Below are positions 46,244 to 53,848 of a stretch of 64,000 nt of DNA, in pieces. Below the pieces are notes generated by a model. It was not told the origin of the DNA, searched no databases, and was given only the letters and a program-made list of their open reading frames with translations. The first letter of the stretch is position 1. Each line of letters begins with the position of its first letter. The DNA comes from Bacteroidales bacterium (GTDB taxonomy: Bacteria > Bacteroidota > Bacteroidia > Bacteroidales > UBA932): the NCBI GenBank assembly GCA_017625535.1, contig JAGAKR010000014.1:1-64000 (forward strand), written 5' to 3'. The translations under genes and the position numbers were made by a program.

Positions 46244-47101
46244 ATGAAGAAGGTGCTTTTTTGGATTCTGGCAATAGTGATAACCCTGGGTGCAAGTGTG
46301 TACCAGAGGATGACGGGTCCTACAAATCCCAAATATGTTGAGACAAGCATTGCCGGAGAGGATTACAGGTTCAAATTGCCGCGCAGCGGTGGGGAGACCG
46401 ATTGCAGCGTGGTACTTAAGGGGTTCGGTTCCCGGAAGATGCTGGATTCCCTTGGAATGTCTGCAGATGCTGTGATGTACTGGAGGAAATACCCTACATC
46501 GGATGATTTTACAGCGGTAAAGATGATGCCTGCAGATGAGGGCTTTACTGCATTCCTCCCTGCGCAGCCTCAGGCCGGCAAACTGGAGTATTATATAGAG
46601 GTGCAGACATTCAGGAAGGATGATGAACTGTCGCTCAAGACAAGGACAATGCTGTGCTATGATGATCCGCTGATAATAAGGTTCAAGGGGGATGTCCCTG
46701 CTTGGGTACTTATACCGCATATCCTCTGTATGTTCATTTCAATGCTTTTTGGAGCATATGCCTTCCTGTGCGCTTTGGCAAATATGCCGCAATACAGGAG
46801 GTACACAATACTTTCATTTGTGCTTCTGGCGCTTGGCGGATTCGTGCTGGGCCCTATTGTGCAGAAATATGCATTTGATGTGTACTGGAGCGGATTCCCG
46901 TTCGGGAGTGACCTTACAGACAACAAGACCCTGTTTGCCGGGCTGGCGCTTCTTGCCGCTGTGGTTACCGGCAAATACAGGTGGAACAGGTGGGTTGTAG
47001 TGGTTGCAATGGTTGTGATGTTTGCAGTCTTCTCAATACCGCACAGTATGAGGGGCTCCCAACTGAACCACCAGACAGGAGTGATTGAGAGTGCAAAATA
47101 G
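46244..47101 (+). CDS. Membrane protein of unknown function
   Basis: About 286 residues from the ATG at 46244, preceded by ggagg; the upstream in-frame ATG at 46229 is less likely. An N-terminal membrane helix (VLFWILAIVITLGASVY) is followed by an approximately 120-residue soluble, beta-rich region (VVLKGFGSRKMLDS, YIEVQTFRKDDELS). Then come about four C-terminal helices with short loops. No family is recognised. Position after the M28 peptidase suggests the same transcript. Confidence 0.7.
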   Translation: MKKVLFWILAIVITLGASVYQRMTGPTNPKYVETSIAGEDYRFKLPRSGGETDCSVVLKGFGSRKMLDSLGMSADAVMYWRKYPTSDDFTAVKMMPADEGFTAFLPAQPQAGKLEYYIEVQTFRKDDELSLKTRTMLCYDDPLIIRFKGDVPAWVLIPHILCMFISMLFGAYAFLCALANMPQYRRYTILSFVLLALGGFVLGPIVQKYAFDVYWSGFPFGSDLTDNKTLFAGLALLAAVVTGKYRWNRWVVVVAMVVMFAVFSIPHSMRGSQLNHQTGVIESAK

Positions 47102-47106
47102 TTTCC

Positions 47107-47865
47107 CTATTTGTTCATAAGTGCCCTCAACTGCTGGGCCATCTTGTTTGCAAATACAAAGTCATTCAGTTCTTTGCAGTCTGAGTGCAGGATTTCCTTG
47201 TTGCTTCCTTCCCACAATTTAGACCCTTTGTAGATGAACCCTATCTTGTCTCCAATCTCCATTACAGAGTTCATATCGTGGGTGTTTATTACGGTTGTAA
47301 TGTTGTATTCCTGGGTAATCTCCTGAATGAGGCGGTCTATTACAATTGAGGTTGTAGGGTCGAGGCCCGAGTTCGGTTCGTCACAGAAGAGGTATTTTGG
47401 ATTGAGGGCTATTGCCCTTGCTATACCAACCCTTTTCTGCATTCCACCGCTCAATTCGTTGGGATATTTCTTGTTTGCATTTTCAAGGTTCACCCTCTTA
47501 AGGCAGAAGTTGGCCCTCTCCAGTTTCTGTTCAAGGCTCCAGTCTGTGAAGAAATCCATCGGGAACATTATGTTCTCCTCCACTGTGGCAAAGTCGAACA
47601 GGGCACTTCCTTGGAACAGCATACCCATCTCCTTGCGGATGGACTTCTTCTCCTTGTCCTTCATTTTGGTAAAGAGCTTGTCCCCGTACCAGATCTCACC
47701 TTTCTCGGGTATGTGTAGCCCTACGAGGCTTTTGAGGAGAACTGTCTTGCCGGAACCGCTGGCTCCAATTATGAGTGAGCATTCACCCGGTTTATATTCA
47801 ATGGAGATGTTCTTCAGTACATCCCTTCCGTCAAATTCTTTATACAGATTGTTTACCCTTATCAT
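47107..47865 (-). CDS. mlaF: ABC transporter ATP-binding protein, MlaF-like
   Basis: A 252-residue ATPase of the lipid-trafficking Mla/Ttg2 family. Walker A GASGSGKTVL (about 36-45), signature LSGGMQKRVGIARA and Walker B FCDEPNSGLDP are present. It is coupled to MlaE permease upstream (2 bp gap). The periplasmic MCE protein (MlaD) that often follows in Bacteroidota is not here; the next gene on this strand is missing because a convergent gene ends at 47101. Confidence 0.93.
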   Translation of the reverse strand: MIRVNNLYKEFDGRDVLKNISIEYKPGECSLIIGASGSGKTVLLKSLVGLHIPEKGEIWYGDKLFTKMKDKEKKSIRKEMGMLFQGSALFDFATVEENIMFPMDFFTDWSLEQKLERANFCLKRVNLENANKKYPNELSGGMQKRVGIARAIALNPKYLFCDEPNSGLDPTTSIVIDRLIQEITQEYNITTVINTHDMNSVMEIGDKIGFIYKGSKLWEGSNKEILHSDCKELNDFVFANKMAQQLRALMNK

Positions 47866-47867
47866 AA

Positions 47868-48608
47868 CTACAGCAATAATTTGGTTAGTGCCAGGTCAAA
47901 TACAAGTATAAGCACACTGCTTATAACAATGGACAAGGTGCTGGAGCGTCCCACTCCCAATGAGCCCCCTTTGGCGTAATATCCGAAGTATGAGGCCAAG
48001 GATGTTATTATGAATGTGAATACAGCCATTTTGGCTATACTGTAGTACACATAGTGTATCTTGAACGCGAACTGCAGTCCCTCAACATATTGGGCCATTG
48101 TTACCGCCCCTGTGGCAAAAACAATTGCGGCACCGCCCAGCAGGCCTATTGCAAAACTTGAGAGCATTACAAAAGGGCTTAGGATTACTGAACTGGTTAT
48201 TTTGGGGAGGATGAGGTAATTGGCGGAGTTCACACCCATTATCTCCATTGCATCTATCTGCTCTGTAATGCGCATACTGCCTATTTCTGATGCTATGTTG
48301 GAGCCTATTTTTCCTGCCAGGATAAGCGCCACCATTGTGGAGCAGAATTCAAGTACCAGAATCTCCCTGGCCATATAGCCTACGTACATTTTGGGGATGA
48401 AGGGGTTGTCCAGATTGTTCACTGTCTGGATAACTGCCACTGCGCCTATGAATATGGAGATCACACTTATGAGGGGTATTGAATCGAGCGTGAGTTTCTG
48501 GGCTTCAAAAGCGCACTGCTTGAAGAATACCCTCCATTTTTCGGGCTTCTGGAACACCTTGAGCATAAGGAGCCAGTATTCACCCATTATTTGAAGCGTT
48601 TTTTTCAT
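47868..48608 (-). CDS. mlaE: ABC transporter permease, MlaE family
   Basis: About 246 residues with five or six membrane helices. The conserved EIGSMRITEQIDAMEIMGVN loop, which contacts MlaF, and LEFCSTMVALILAGKIGSNIASE identify the family. The ATG at 48608 (MKKTLQIMGEY) is chosen because the longer frame up to 48701 would run through the divergent waaA promoter. It likely moves phospholipids between inner and outer membrane. Confidence 0.92.
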   Translation of the reverse strand: MKKTLQIMGEYWLLMLKVFQKPEKWRVFFKQCAFEAQKLTLDSIPLISVISIFIGAVAVIQTVNNLDNPFIPKMYVGYMAREILVLEFCSTMVALILAGKIGSNIASEIGSMRITEQIDAMEIMGVNSANYLILPKITSSVILSPFVMLSSFAIGLLGGAAIVFATGAVTMAQYVEGLQFAFKIHYVYYSIAKMAVFTFIITSLASYFGYYAKGGSLGVGRSSTLSIVISSVLILVFDLALTKLLL

Positions 48609-48646
48609 CTGAAGGAAAATTTTGCGCAAGTTACACAATAAATTGT

Positions 48647-48654
48647 TAAATTTG
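48647..48654 (+). promoter_or_regulatory. Promoter -7 element of waaA
   Basis: TAAATTTG matches TAnnTTTG. It lies inside the longest open frame of waaA, so translation must begin downstream of about 48661. Confidence 0.55.
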
Positions 48655-48681
48655 TTTGATGTAACCAAACTTATACCTGCA

Positions 48682-49962
48682 TTGAATTTATTATACAACA
48701 TAGGGATTGCCGGCTACGGTGCGGCAATTTCAGTAGCATCTGCCTTCAATAATAAGGCCAGACTTTTCAGGGAGGGACGCAAAGGGCTTCTGGAGAAGAT
48801 GGCTTCGCAAGTTCATACAGATTCTCCAATAATCTGGTTCCATTGTTCTTCCGTAGGTGAATTTGAGCAGGCAAGGCCGCTTATAGAGTGGTATAAGGAA
48901 AACAGGAAAGAGTACCGTATATTGCTCACCTTCTTCTCCCCAAGCGGATATGAGATGAGGAAGAACTATCCTCTTGCAGACTGGGTGTATTATATGCCTC
49001 TTGATACAGTCTCAAATGCACGGAGGTTTTTGGATATAGTGAAGCCTTGCAAGGCTGTATTCATAAAGTATGAGTTCTGGTACAATTTTATAAGTGAACT
49101 GCACTCAAGGGGAATAGAGACATATATAGTTTCTGCAATATTCAGGGAGGAGCAGGTATTCTTCAAGCCTTATGGAGGTTTGTTCAGAAGGATGCTCAAG
49201 TCATTTACAGCATTGTTTGTACAGGATATACGTTCAAAGGAACTTCTGGAGTCAATAGGGGTAAGCGGAAATGTTATGGTATGCGGTGATACAAGGTTCG
49301 ACCGTGTGAACCAGATAACTGCTGCAAGCAGGGAGTTTCCCCTTATAGAGAGGTTCAGCCGCAATTCATTTACCGTATTGGCAGGGAGTACCTGGGGGCC
49401 TGATGAGGAGATTCTGGCGGCTACGGTAAAGAATTTCTCAAAGGTAAAGCTGGTAATTGCGCCGCATGAGATCCATAAGGAGCATATAGATAAGATATGT
49501 GCATTGTTCAAGGGTTATAAGGTTCTCAAATTCTCTGATTTTGACAAGGAGTACAAGGATGGGTATGAAGCCAGATATGAGGAGCTGGCCAGGTTTGAAC
49601 AGCAGCTGGAAGAGGCAAATGTCCTTATTATAGATTGTCTTGGAATACTTTCGTCAATATACAGGTATGGCAAGTTCGCATATATAGGGGGTGGTTTCGG
49701 GGTTGGCATACACAATATCCTTGAGGCTGCCACATACGGCATACCGGTTGTATTCGGTCCAAATTACCACAAGTTCAAGGAGGCAAGGGACCTCATTTCC
49801 CGTGGCGGGGCAACATCCATCAGGGGGCAGGAGGAGTTCTATGCCCTGCTGGACAAATTTGTGAAATGTCCGTCGGCGAGGGAAGAGAAGGGAAGGGCCT
49901 GCCTGGGATATGTGAAGGAAAATCTTGGTGCAACTGAAAAAATCGTTGGAAAAATAGGGTAA
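48682..49962 (+). CDS. waaA: 3-deoxy-D-manno-octulosonic acid (Kdo) transferase
   Basis: About 426 residues, adding Kdo to lipid A precursor at the inner membrane. An N-terminal anchor segment (YNIGIAGYGAAISVAS) precedes WFHCSSVGEFEQARPLI. The GT-B C-terminal domain has GIHNILEAATYGIPVVFGPNY. The first ATG-free start region is odd: a promoter at 48647 rules out the TTG at 48622, leaving TTG 48682 as the best start. The stop codon lies in the terminator stem. Confidence 0.93.
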   Translation: MNLLYNIGIAGYGAAISVASAFNNKARLFREGRKGLLEKMASQVHTDSPIIWFHCSSVGEFEQARPLIEWYKENRKEYRILLTFFSPSGYEMRKNYPLADWVYYMPLDTVSNARRFLDIVKPCKAVFIKYEFWYNFISELHSRGIETYIVSAIFREEQVFFKPYGGLFRRMLKSFTALFVQDIRSKELLESIGVSGNVMVCGDTRFDRVNQITAASREFPLIERFSRNSFTVLAGSTWGPDEEILAATVKNFSKVKLVIAPHEIHKEHIDKICALFKGYKVLKFSDFDKEYKDGYEARYEELARFEQQLEEANVLIIDCLGILSSIYRYGKFAYIGGGFGVGIHNILEAATYGIPVVFGPNYHKFKEARDLISRGGATSIRGQEEFYALLDKFVKCPSAREEKGRACLGYVKENLGATEKIVGKIG

Positions 49963-49987
49963 ATTTACGTTTTACCCTATTTTTTTT
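49954..49987 (+). terminator. Rho-independent terminator overlapping the waaA stop codon
   Basis: atagggtaaa (49954-49963) pairs perfectly with tttaccctat (49971-49980) around a 7-base loop, followed by seven or more T residues. The waaA TAA (49960-49962) lies in the left arm. Confidence 0.88.
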
Positions 49988-50016
49988 CTCCTCATCCGTT
50001 TTCTTTGTGGCAAAAA

Positions 50017-51537
50017 ATGCTGAGCAAAGTTTATTGTGCGGGTTGCAGTGGACTGGATGTTACAACTGTAACCGTAGAGGTAGAGGTTTCGGACGGTATT
50101 TCATTTTTTCTGGTAGGATTGGCAGACAATGCAGTAAAGGAGAGCCAGCAGCGTATTGCAAGTGCCTTGAAAAGGTACGGGTACAGGATGCCCGGCAAGA
50201 AGGTTGTTGTAAATATGGCCCCTGCAAATCTGCGCAAGGAGGGGTCTGCTTTTGATGCTGCCATTGCCATAGGGATGATTGCAGCTTGCGGGCAGATGGA
50301 ACAGGAATGGTTGGGTGATTTCATCATAATGGGGGAGTTGGCTCTGGATGGTTCCCTGAGGCCTGTGAACGGGGCGCTGCCCATAGCGGTACATGCTGCC
50401 AGAGAGGGGTTCAAAGGGTGCATTTTCCCAAAAGAATCGGCACAGGAGTGTGCTGAAGTTGAGGGTACTACCATTTTTGCAGCAGAATCATTGGGAGACA
50501 TCATTGAAATCCTTTCTGCTCCCGACAGCGCATCTTCAAAGATACCCCTCAGACAACAATATATCCCCAAAACAAAATGGGATTTTGATTTTGCCGATGT
50601 AAAGGGGCAGGCACTTGCCAAGAAAGGGCTTGAGATTGCCGCTGCAGGAGGGCACAATGTTATCCTTACCGGTTCACCGGGTTCGGGGAAAACCTTTATG
50701 GCCAAATGCCTCCCTTCAATACTCCCTCCAATGAGCAGGGATGAGGCCCTTGAAACAAGCAAGATATATTCAGTTGCGGGGCTCCTTAAAAACAGTGGAG
50801 GGCTCATAAGGGAGCGTCCGTTCAGGCATCCGCACCATACATCATCAATACAGGCCCTGGCAGGAGGTGTTGGGATGCCTGGAGAGGTCTCCCTTGCCCA
50901 TAACGGAGTGCTTTTTGCAGATGAAATTGCGGAGTTCGGGAGGGCTACCCTGGAGATATTGCGCCAGCCGCTGGAAGACCGGGAGATTCAGGTGTGCAGG
51001 GCCAGGAGCAGGGTGTGCTATCCCGCCTCATTTATGCTTGTTGCCGCAATGAACCCGTGCCCCTGCGGATATCTGGATGACCCGCACCGGCACTGCACCT
51101 GCACTACAGGTGCAATAATGAAATATGCAGGGAAACTCTCCGGACCGCTGTTGGACAGGATAGACATCCAGTTGAAGGTTTCTGCGGTACCGCCATCAGA
51201 ACTGGTGGGATTGGGAAGCAATGAGGCAGAGCCGAGCAGTGTTATAGCCAGGAGGGTTCTTAAGGCCCGCCAGAAACAATTGGAGAGGTATGCTGCAGAG
51301 AATTTCTATACAAATGCACAGATACCTCCCGGCAAACTGGGGGAGTATTGCAGGATTGGGGATAAGGAGCAGGAGTTTCTCAGGAATGTGATATCCAGGT
51401 TGGGGATATCTGCACGCGGCTATGGGAGAATTCTTAAAATATCCCGTACAATTGCAGATTTGGATGGAGAGGATTTTATATCTTTGGGCCATATTTCCAA
51501 AGCAATACAATTCAGGGTAAACATTAACGGTATTTGA
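50017..51537 (+). CDS. ComM/YifB-family Mg-chelatase-like AAA+ ATPase
   Basis: About 506 residues from the ATG at 50017 (a TTG at 50005 is the longer alternative). An N-terminal Lon-like domain (VEVSDGISFFLVGLAD) is followed by the AAA+ core with P-loop GSPGSGKTFMAK (about 219-230), Walker B VLFADEIAEFG and the cysteine-rich AMNPCPCGYLDD. A C-terminal lid follows. ComM helicases aid branch migration in natural transformation; in this phylum the role is inferred. It overlaps closely with tsaE downstream. Confidence 0.93.
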   Translation: MLSKVYCAGCSGLDVTTVTVEVEVSDGISFFLVGLADNAVKESQQRIASALKRYGYRMPGKKVVVNMAPANLRKEGSAFDAAIAIGMIAACGQMEQEWLGDFIIMGELALDGSLRPVNGALPIAVHAAREGFKGCIFPKESAQECAEVEGTTIFAAESLGDIIEILSAPDSASSKIPLRQQYIPKTKWDFDFADVKGQALAKKGLEIAAAGGHNVILTGSPGSGKTFMAKCLPSILPPMSRDEALETSKIYSVAGLLKNSGGLIRERPFRHPHHTSSIQALAGGVGMPGEVSLAHNGVLFADEIAEFGRATLEILRQPLEDREIQVCRARSRVCYPASFMLVAAMNPCPCGYLDDPHRHCTCTTGAIMKYAGKLSGPLLDRIDIQLKVSAVPPSELVGLGSNEAEPSSVIARRVLKARQKQLERYAAENFYTNAQIPPGKLGEYCRIGDKEQEFLRNVISRLGISARGYGRILKISRTIADLDGEDFISLGHISKAIQFRVNINGI

Positions 51538-51538
51538 T

Positions 51539-51973
51539 ATGGGCAAGATCATCAATATAAAAGGATTGGAAGGGATCAGGTGTGCAGCACAGGAGTTTCT
51601 GCAGTATGTTTCATCATCACCCCTCCAGAGCAACATTTTTGCCTTCTTTGGGCAGATGGGTGCCGGCAAGACAACTTTTATAAAGGCATTGTGCAGTGAA
51701 CTTGGTGTTGAGGATGATGTGAACAGCCCAACGTTTACAATAGTGAATGAGTACAGGGCAGCCAAGGGTTTCCCTGTGTATCACTTTGATTTCTACAGGA
51801 TAAACAAGGAGCAGGAGGCATATGATATTGGTGTGGATGAATACTTTGGGGGAGACGGGCTGTGCCTTATTGAGTGGCCTGAAAAAATTGAAGCCATTCT
51901 TCCCGATGACTGTTTCCGCATCTATGTAAAAGTGGATGAGGAGGGGAACAGGACCCTTGGGATAGAGGATTAG
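51539..51973 (+). CDS. tsaE: tRNA threonylcarbamoyladenosine biosynthesis ATPase TsaE
   Basis: A 144-residue protein required for t6A37 modification with TsaB and TsaD. The P-loop GQMGAGKTTFIK is at about 38-49, with NSPTFTIVNEY and HFDFYRI motifs downstream. It starts one base after the YifB gene stop and overlaps the convergent anti-sigma/barrel gene by 4 bp. Confidence 0.95.
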   Translation: MGKIINIKGLEGIRCAAQEFLQYVSSSPLQSNIFAFFGQMGAGKTTFIKALCSELGVEDDVNSPTFTIVNEYRAAKGFPVYHFDFYRINKEQEAYDIGVDEYFGGDGLCLIEWPEKIEAILPDDCFRIYVKVDEEGNRTLGIED

Positions 51974-53160
51974 AAGCGGAACCTGAAGCCGAGTTCAGCC
52001 TTTACCTGAAGAGGCTGGTCTGTCCTTATGCTGTGAGGGACATCTGAATCGAAATAATACACAATGTTGGGCTCAAGATACAGGCCTACTGTATTGCCAA
52101 GCAGATATTCGGCACCCAGACCGGCATTTACAGAGAACTGTACTCCGTCTATGGATGAACTGTTGTGCTCGTGCTGGTCGTAACTCTTCAGATCATACAC
52201 TGCCCTTATACCTTTTTCCAGGGTGGCTCCTCCATTTACATAGAACCTGAAGTTGTTCCTTTCCGCTACAAGTCCGTATATGTTCACAGGTACTCCAATG
52301 TAATGCAATGTCTGCTTGATGTTGTATTTCTTCTTATTTATGAGACAATCATATTTGCTCCTGAGCATTGTGTAGTTGAGGCCCACTCCAAGGGCTGCAT
52401 TTTCCCCTATAGGGAACTGGAACTGCACACCAAGATTTACAGGAAGGGAGTACTTTGTATCTGAAACCTGCTCTATGTTATGGCTGTGGGATATGCTTCC
52501 TGCACCGGCACTTGAGGCCTTTATTATTCCCCCCTGCACGCTTGCGCTGCTGCCCGGAATCACCCCGGAAGAGATTTTTACCGCATATCCTTTCCCTTTT
52601 TCACTAATCCCGGCCACATAATCTTCTGCCCCGTTCAGGTTAAAGAGCGTCTGGGCGTTTTTGTTCTCCTGTTTTTCTGCAGGCTTTTCCTCTCCCTTAC
52701 CGTTTTGCCCTGCTGCTTCTGCAATTTCTGCAGCAGGTGCTGCAGTTGGGGTTGCATCGTGCAGGTTTTCAGTTGCAGCCAGTGTTGCAACCACGTGTGC
52801 TGCAGGTTTGTAAGCTGCCCCCTTTGTTGTAGGAGATGCCTTATGGGCAGATATTGGTGCCGGTTCCGCATCAATCGGTTCATCTGCCGGTGTTACAGGA
52901 ATTGTTGAAGTTTTTTCATTGGCCTGCTGCACTTGCTGTGCCTGTGCAACCAGTGAAGATTTATGTGGCTCCTGTGGATTAGCGGTAAAGAGGAAGAGCG
53001 CGGCAATGAGGATTGCTGCCGCTGAAGATGCATACAGGAGTACCCTGCGGATTCTCCTTCTCCGCAAGCCGGACTCAATGCCGCTCCAGATGTCTGCATC
53101 TACAGGCACCTGCACGTCATAAAGTTTTTCCCTTATCTCATTGAACTCCCTGTTCTCCAT
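51970..53160 (-). CDS. Anti-sigma-like protein fused to an outer-membrane beta-barrel
   Basis: A 396-residue protein following an ECF sigma gene after 7 bp. Residues 1-40 are a short charged cytoplasmic segment (DADIWSGIESGLRRRR). One membrane helix follows (about 42-60, LLYASSAAAILIAALFLF), then a Pro/Ala/Lys-rich linker (about 62-170). From about 210 to the end are beta strands ending GFRFRF, as in an outer-membrane barrel. A single chain could thus reach from cytoplasm to outer membrane. Anti-sigma function is inferred from position and the N terminus; it lacks a recognisable zinc motif. Confidence 0.75.
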   Translation of the reverse strand: MENREFNEIREKLYDVQVPVDADIWSGIESGLRRRRIRRVLLYASSAAAILIAALFLFTANPQEPHKSSLVAQAQQVQQANEKTSTIPVTPADEPIDAEPAPISAHKASPTTKGAAYKPAAHVVATLAATENLHDATPTAAPAAEIAEAAGQNGKGEEKPAEKQENKNAQTLFNLNGAEDYVAGISEKGKGYAVKISSGVIPGSSASVQGGIIKASSAGAGSISHSHNIEQVSDTKYSLPVNLGVQFQFPIGENAALGVGLNYTMLRSKYDCLINKKKYNIKQTLHYIGVPVNIYGLVAERNNFRFYVNGGATLEKGIRAVYDLKSYDQHEHNSSSIDGVQFSVNAGLGAEYLLGNTVGLYLEPNIVYYFDSDVPHSIRTDQPLQVKAELGFRFRF

Positions 53161-53167
53161 CTTCTTT

Positions 53168-53713
53168 TCAATAATTCTTAAGTTTCTCCTTCAACCATAT
53201 CTTTGCCCTGCTCAGTTGTGAACGCGAACCACCTTCAGTAATTCCAAGTTCCTTTGCAATCTCCTGGTGTGTGTACCCCTCAATTGCAAACATATTGAAC
53301 ACTGTCCTGAACCCTGCGGGCATCTGTGATACAATTTTGAGAAGGGTATGGGCATCAATCTTCTCCATTACGGAAGGGTCATAACCCATATCGTTGCCGT
53401 GTGTCTGCACGTCTTCCGCATATTTGAGGGCATCCTTTTTCCTCAGATGCATAAGTGAGGCAGTAATGAAAATCCTTCTGGCCCACCCTTCGAAAGAACC
53501 CTCCCCCTTGTATGATTCCAGTTTGGAAAAAAGGGTAATGAAGGCATCGTGCATGACATCCCTGGCAGATTCCCGTTCACCAACGTACCTTATGCAAACA
53601 GCAAACATACGAGGGGCCAGCCACTCGTACATCTGTTTTTGCGCACCCCTGTCATTCTTTATGCATTTCTGCACAAGTTGGGCGTGTGTTTCAGTAGATA
53701 GGTCTTTTGCCAT
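53168..53713 (-). CDS. ECF RNA polymerase sigma factor
   Basis: A 181-residue sigma-70 family member of the ECF group. Region 2 is seen in ESARDVMHDAFITLFSKL with a Trp/Arg-rich end (SFEGWARRIFITASLMHLRKK). Region 4 has YTHQEIAKELGITEGGSRSQLSRAK. It lies upstream of the membrane-spanning partner, the standard arrangement for sigma/anti-sigma pairs. Confidence 0.94.
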   Translation of the reverse strand: MAKDLSTETHAQLVQKCIKNDRGAQKQMYEWLAPRMFAVCIRYVGERESARDVMHDAFITLFSKLESYKGEGSFEGWARRIFITASLMHLRKKDALKYAEDVQTHGNDMGYDPSVMEKIDAHTLLKIVSQMPAGFRTVFNMFAIEGYTHQEIAKELGITEGGSRSQLSRAKIWLKEKLKNY

Positions 53714-53760
53714 TTATCTGCCAATATATAGATGCAAAAATGACAATAAAAGTTGCAATA

Positions 53761-53768
53761 CAAAAATA
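53761..53768 (-). promoter_or_regulatory. Promoter -7 element of the ECF sigma gene
   Basis: Minus-strand TATTTTTG matches TAnnTTTG, about 48 bp before the start codon at 53713. Confidence 0.5.
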
Positions 53769-53816
53769 AATTTGTCCAAACTTCTACAACTCGGGATGGG
53801 GTAGCACAGAATTTGT

Positions 53817-53824
53817 TACATTTG
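53817..53824 (+). promoter_or_regulatory. Promoter -7 element of the TPR gene
   Basis: TACATTTG matches TAnnTTTG, 24 bp before the start codon at 53849. Confidence 0.6.
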
Positions 53825-53848
53825 TAGAATGCAATAAATACATTTGGA

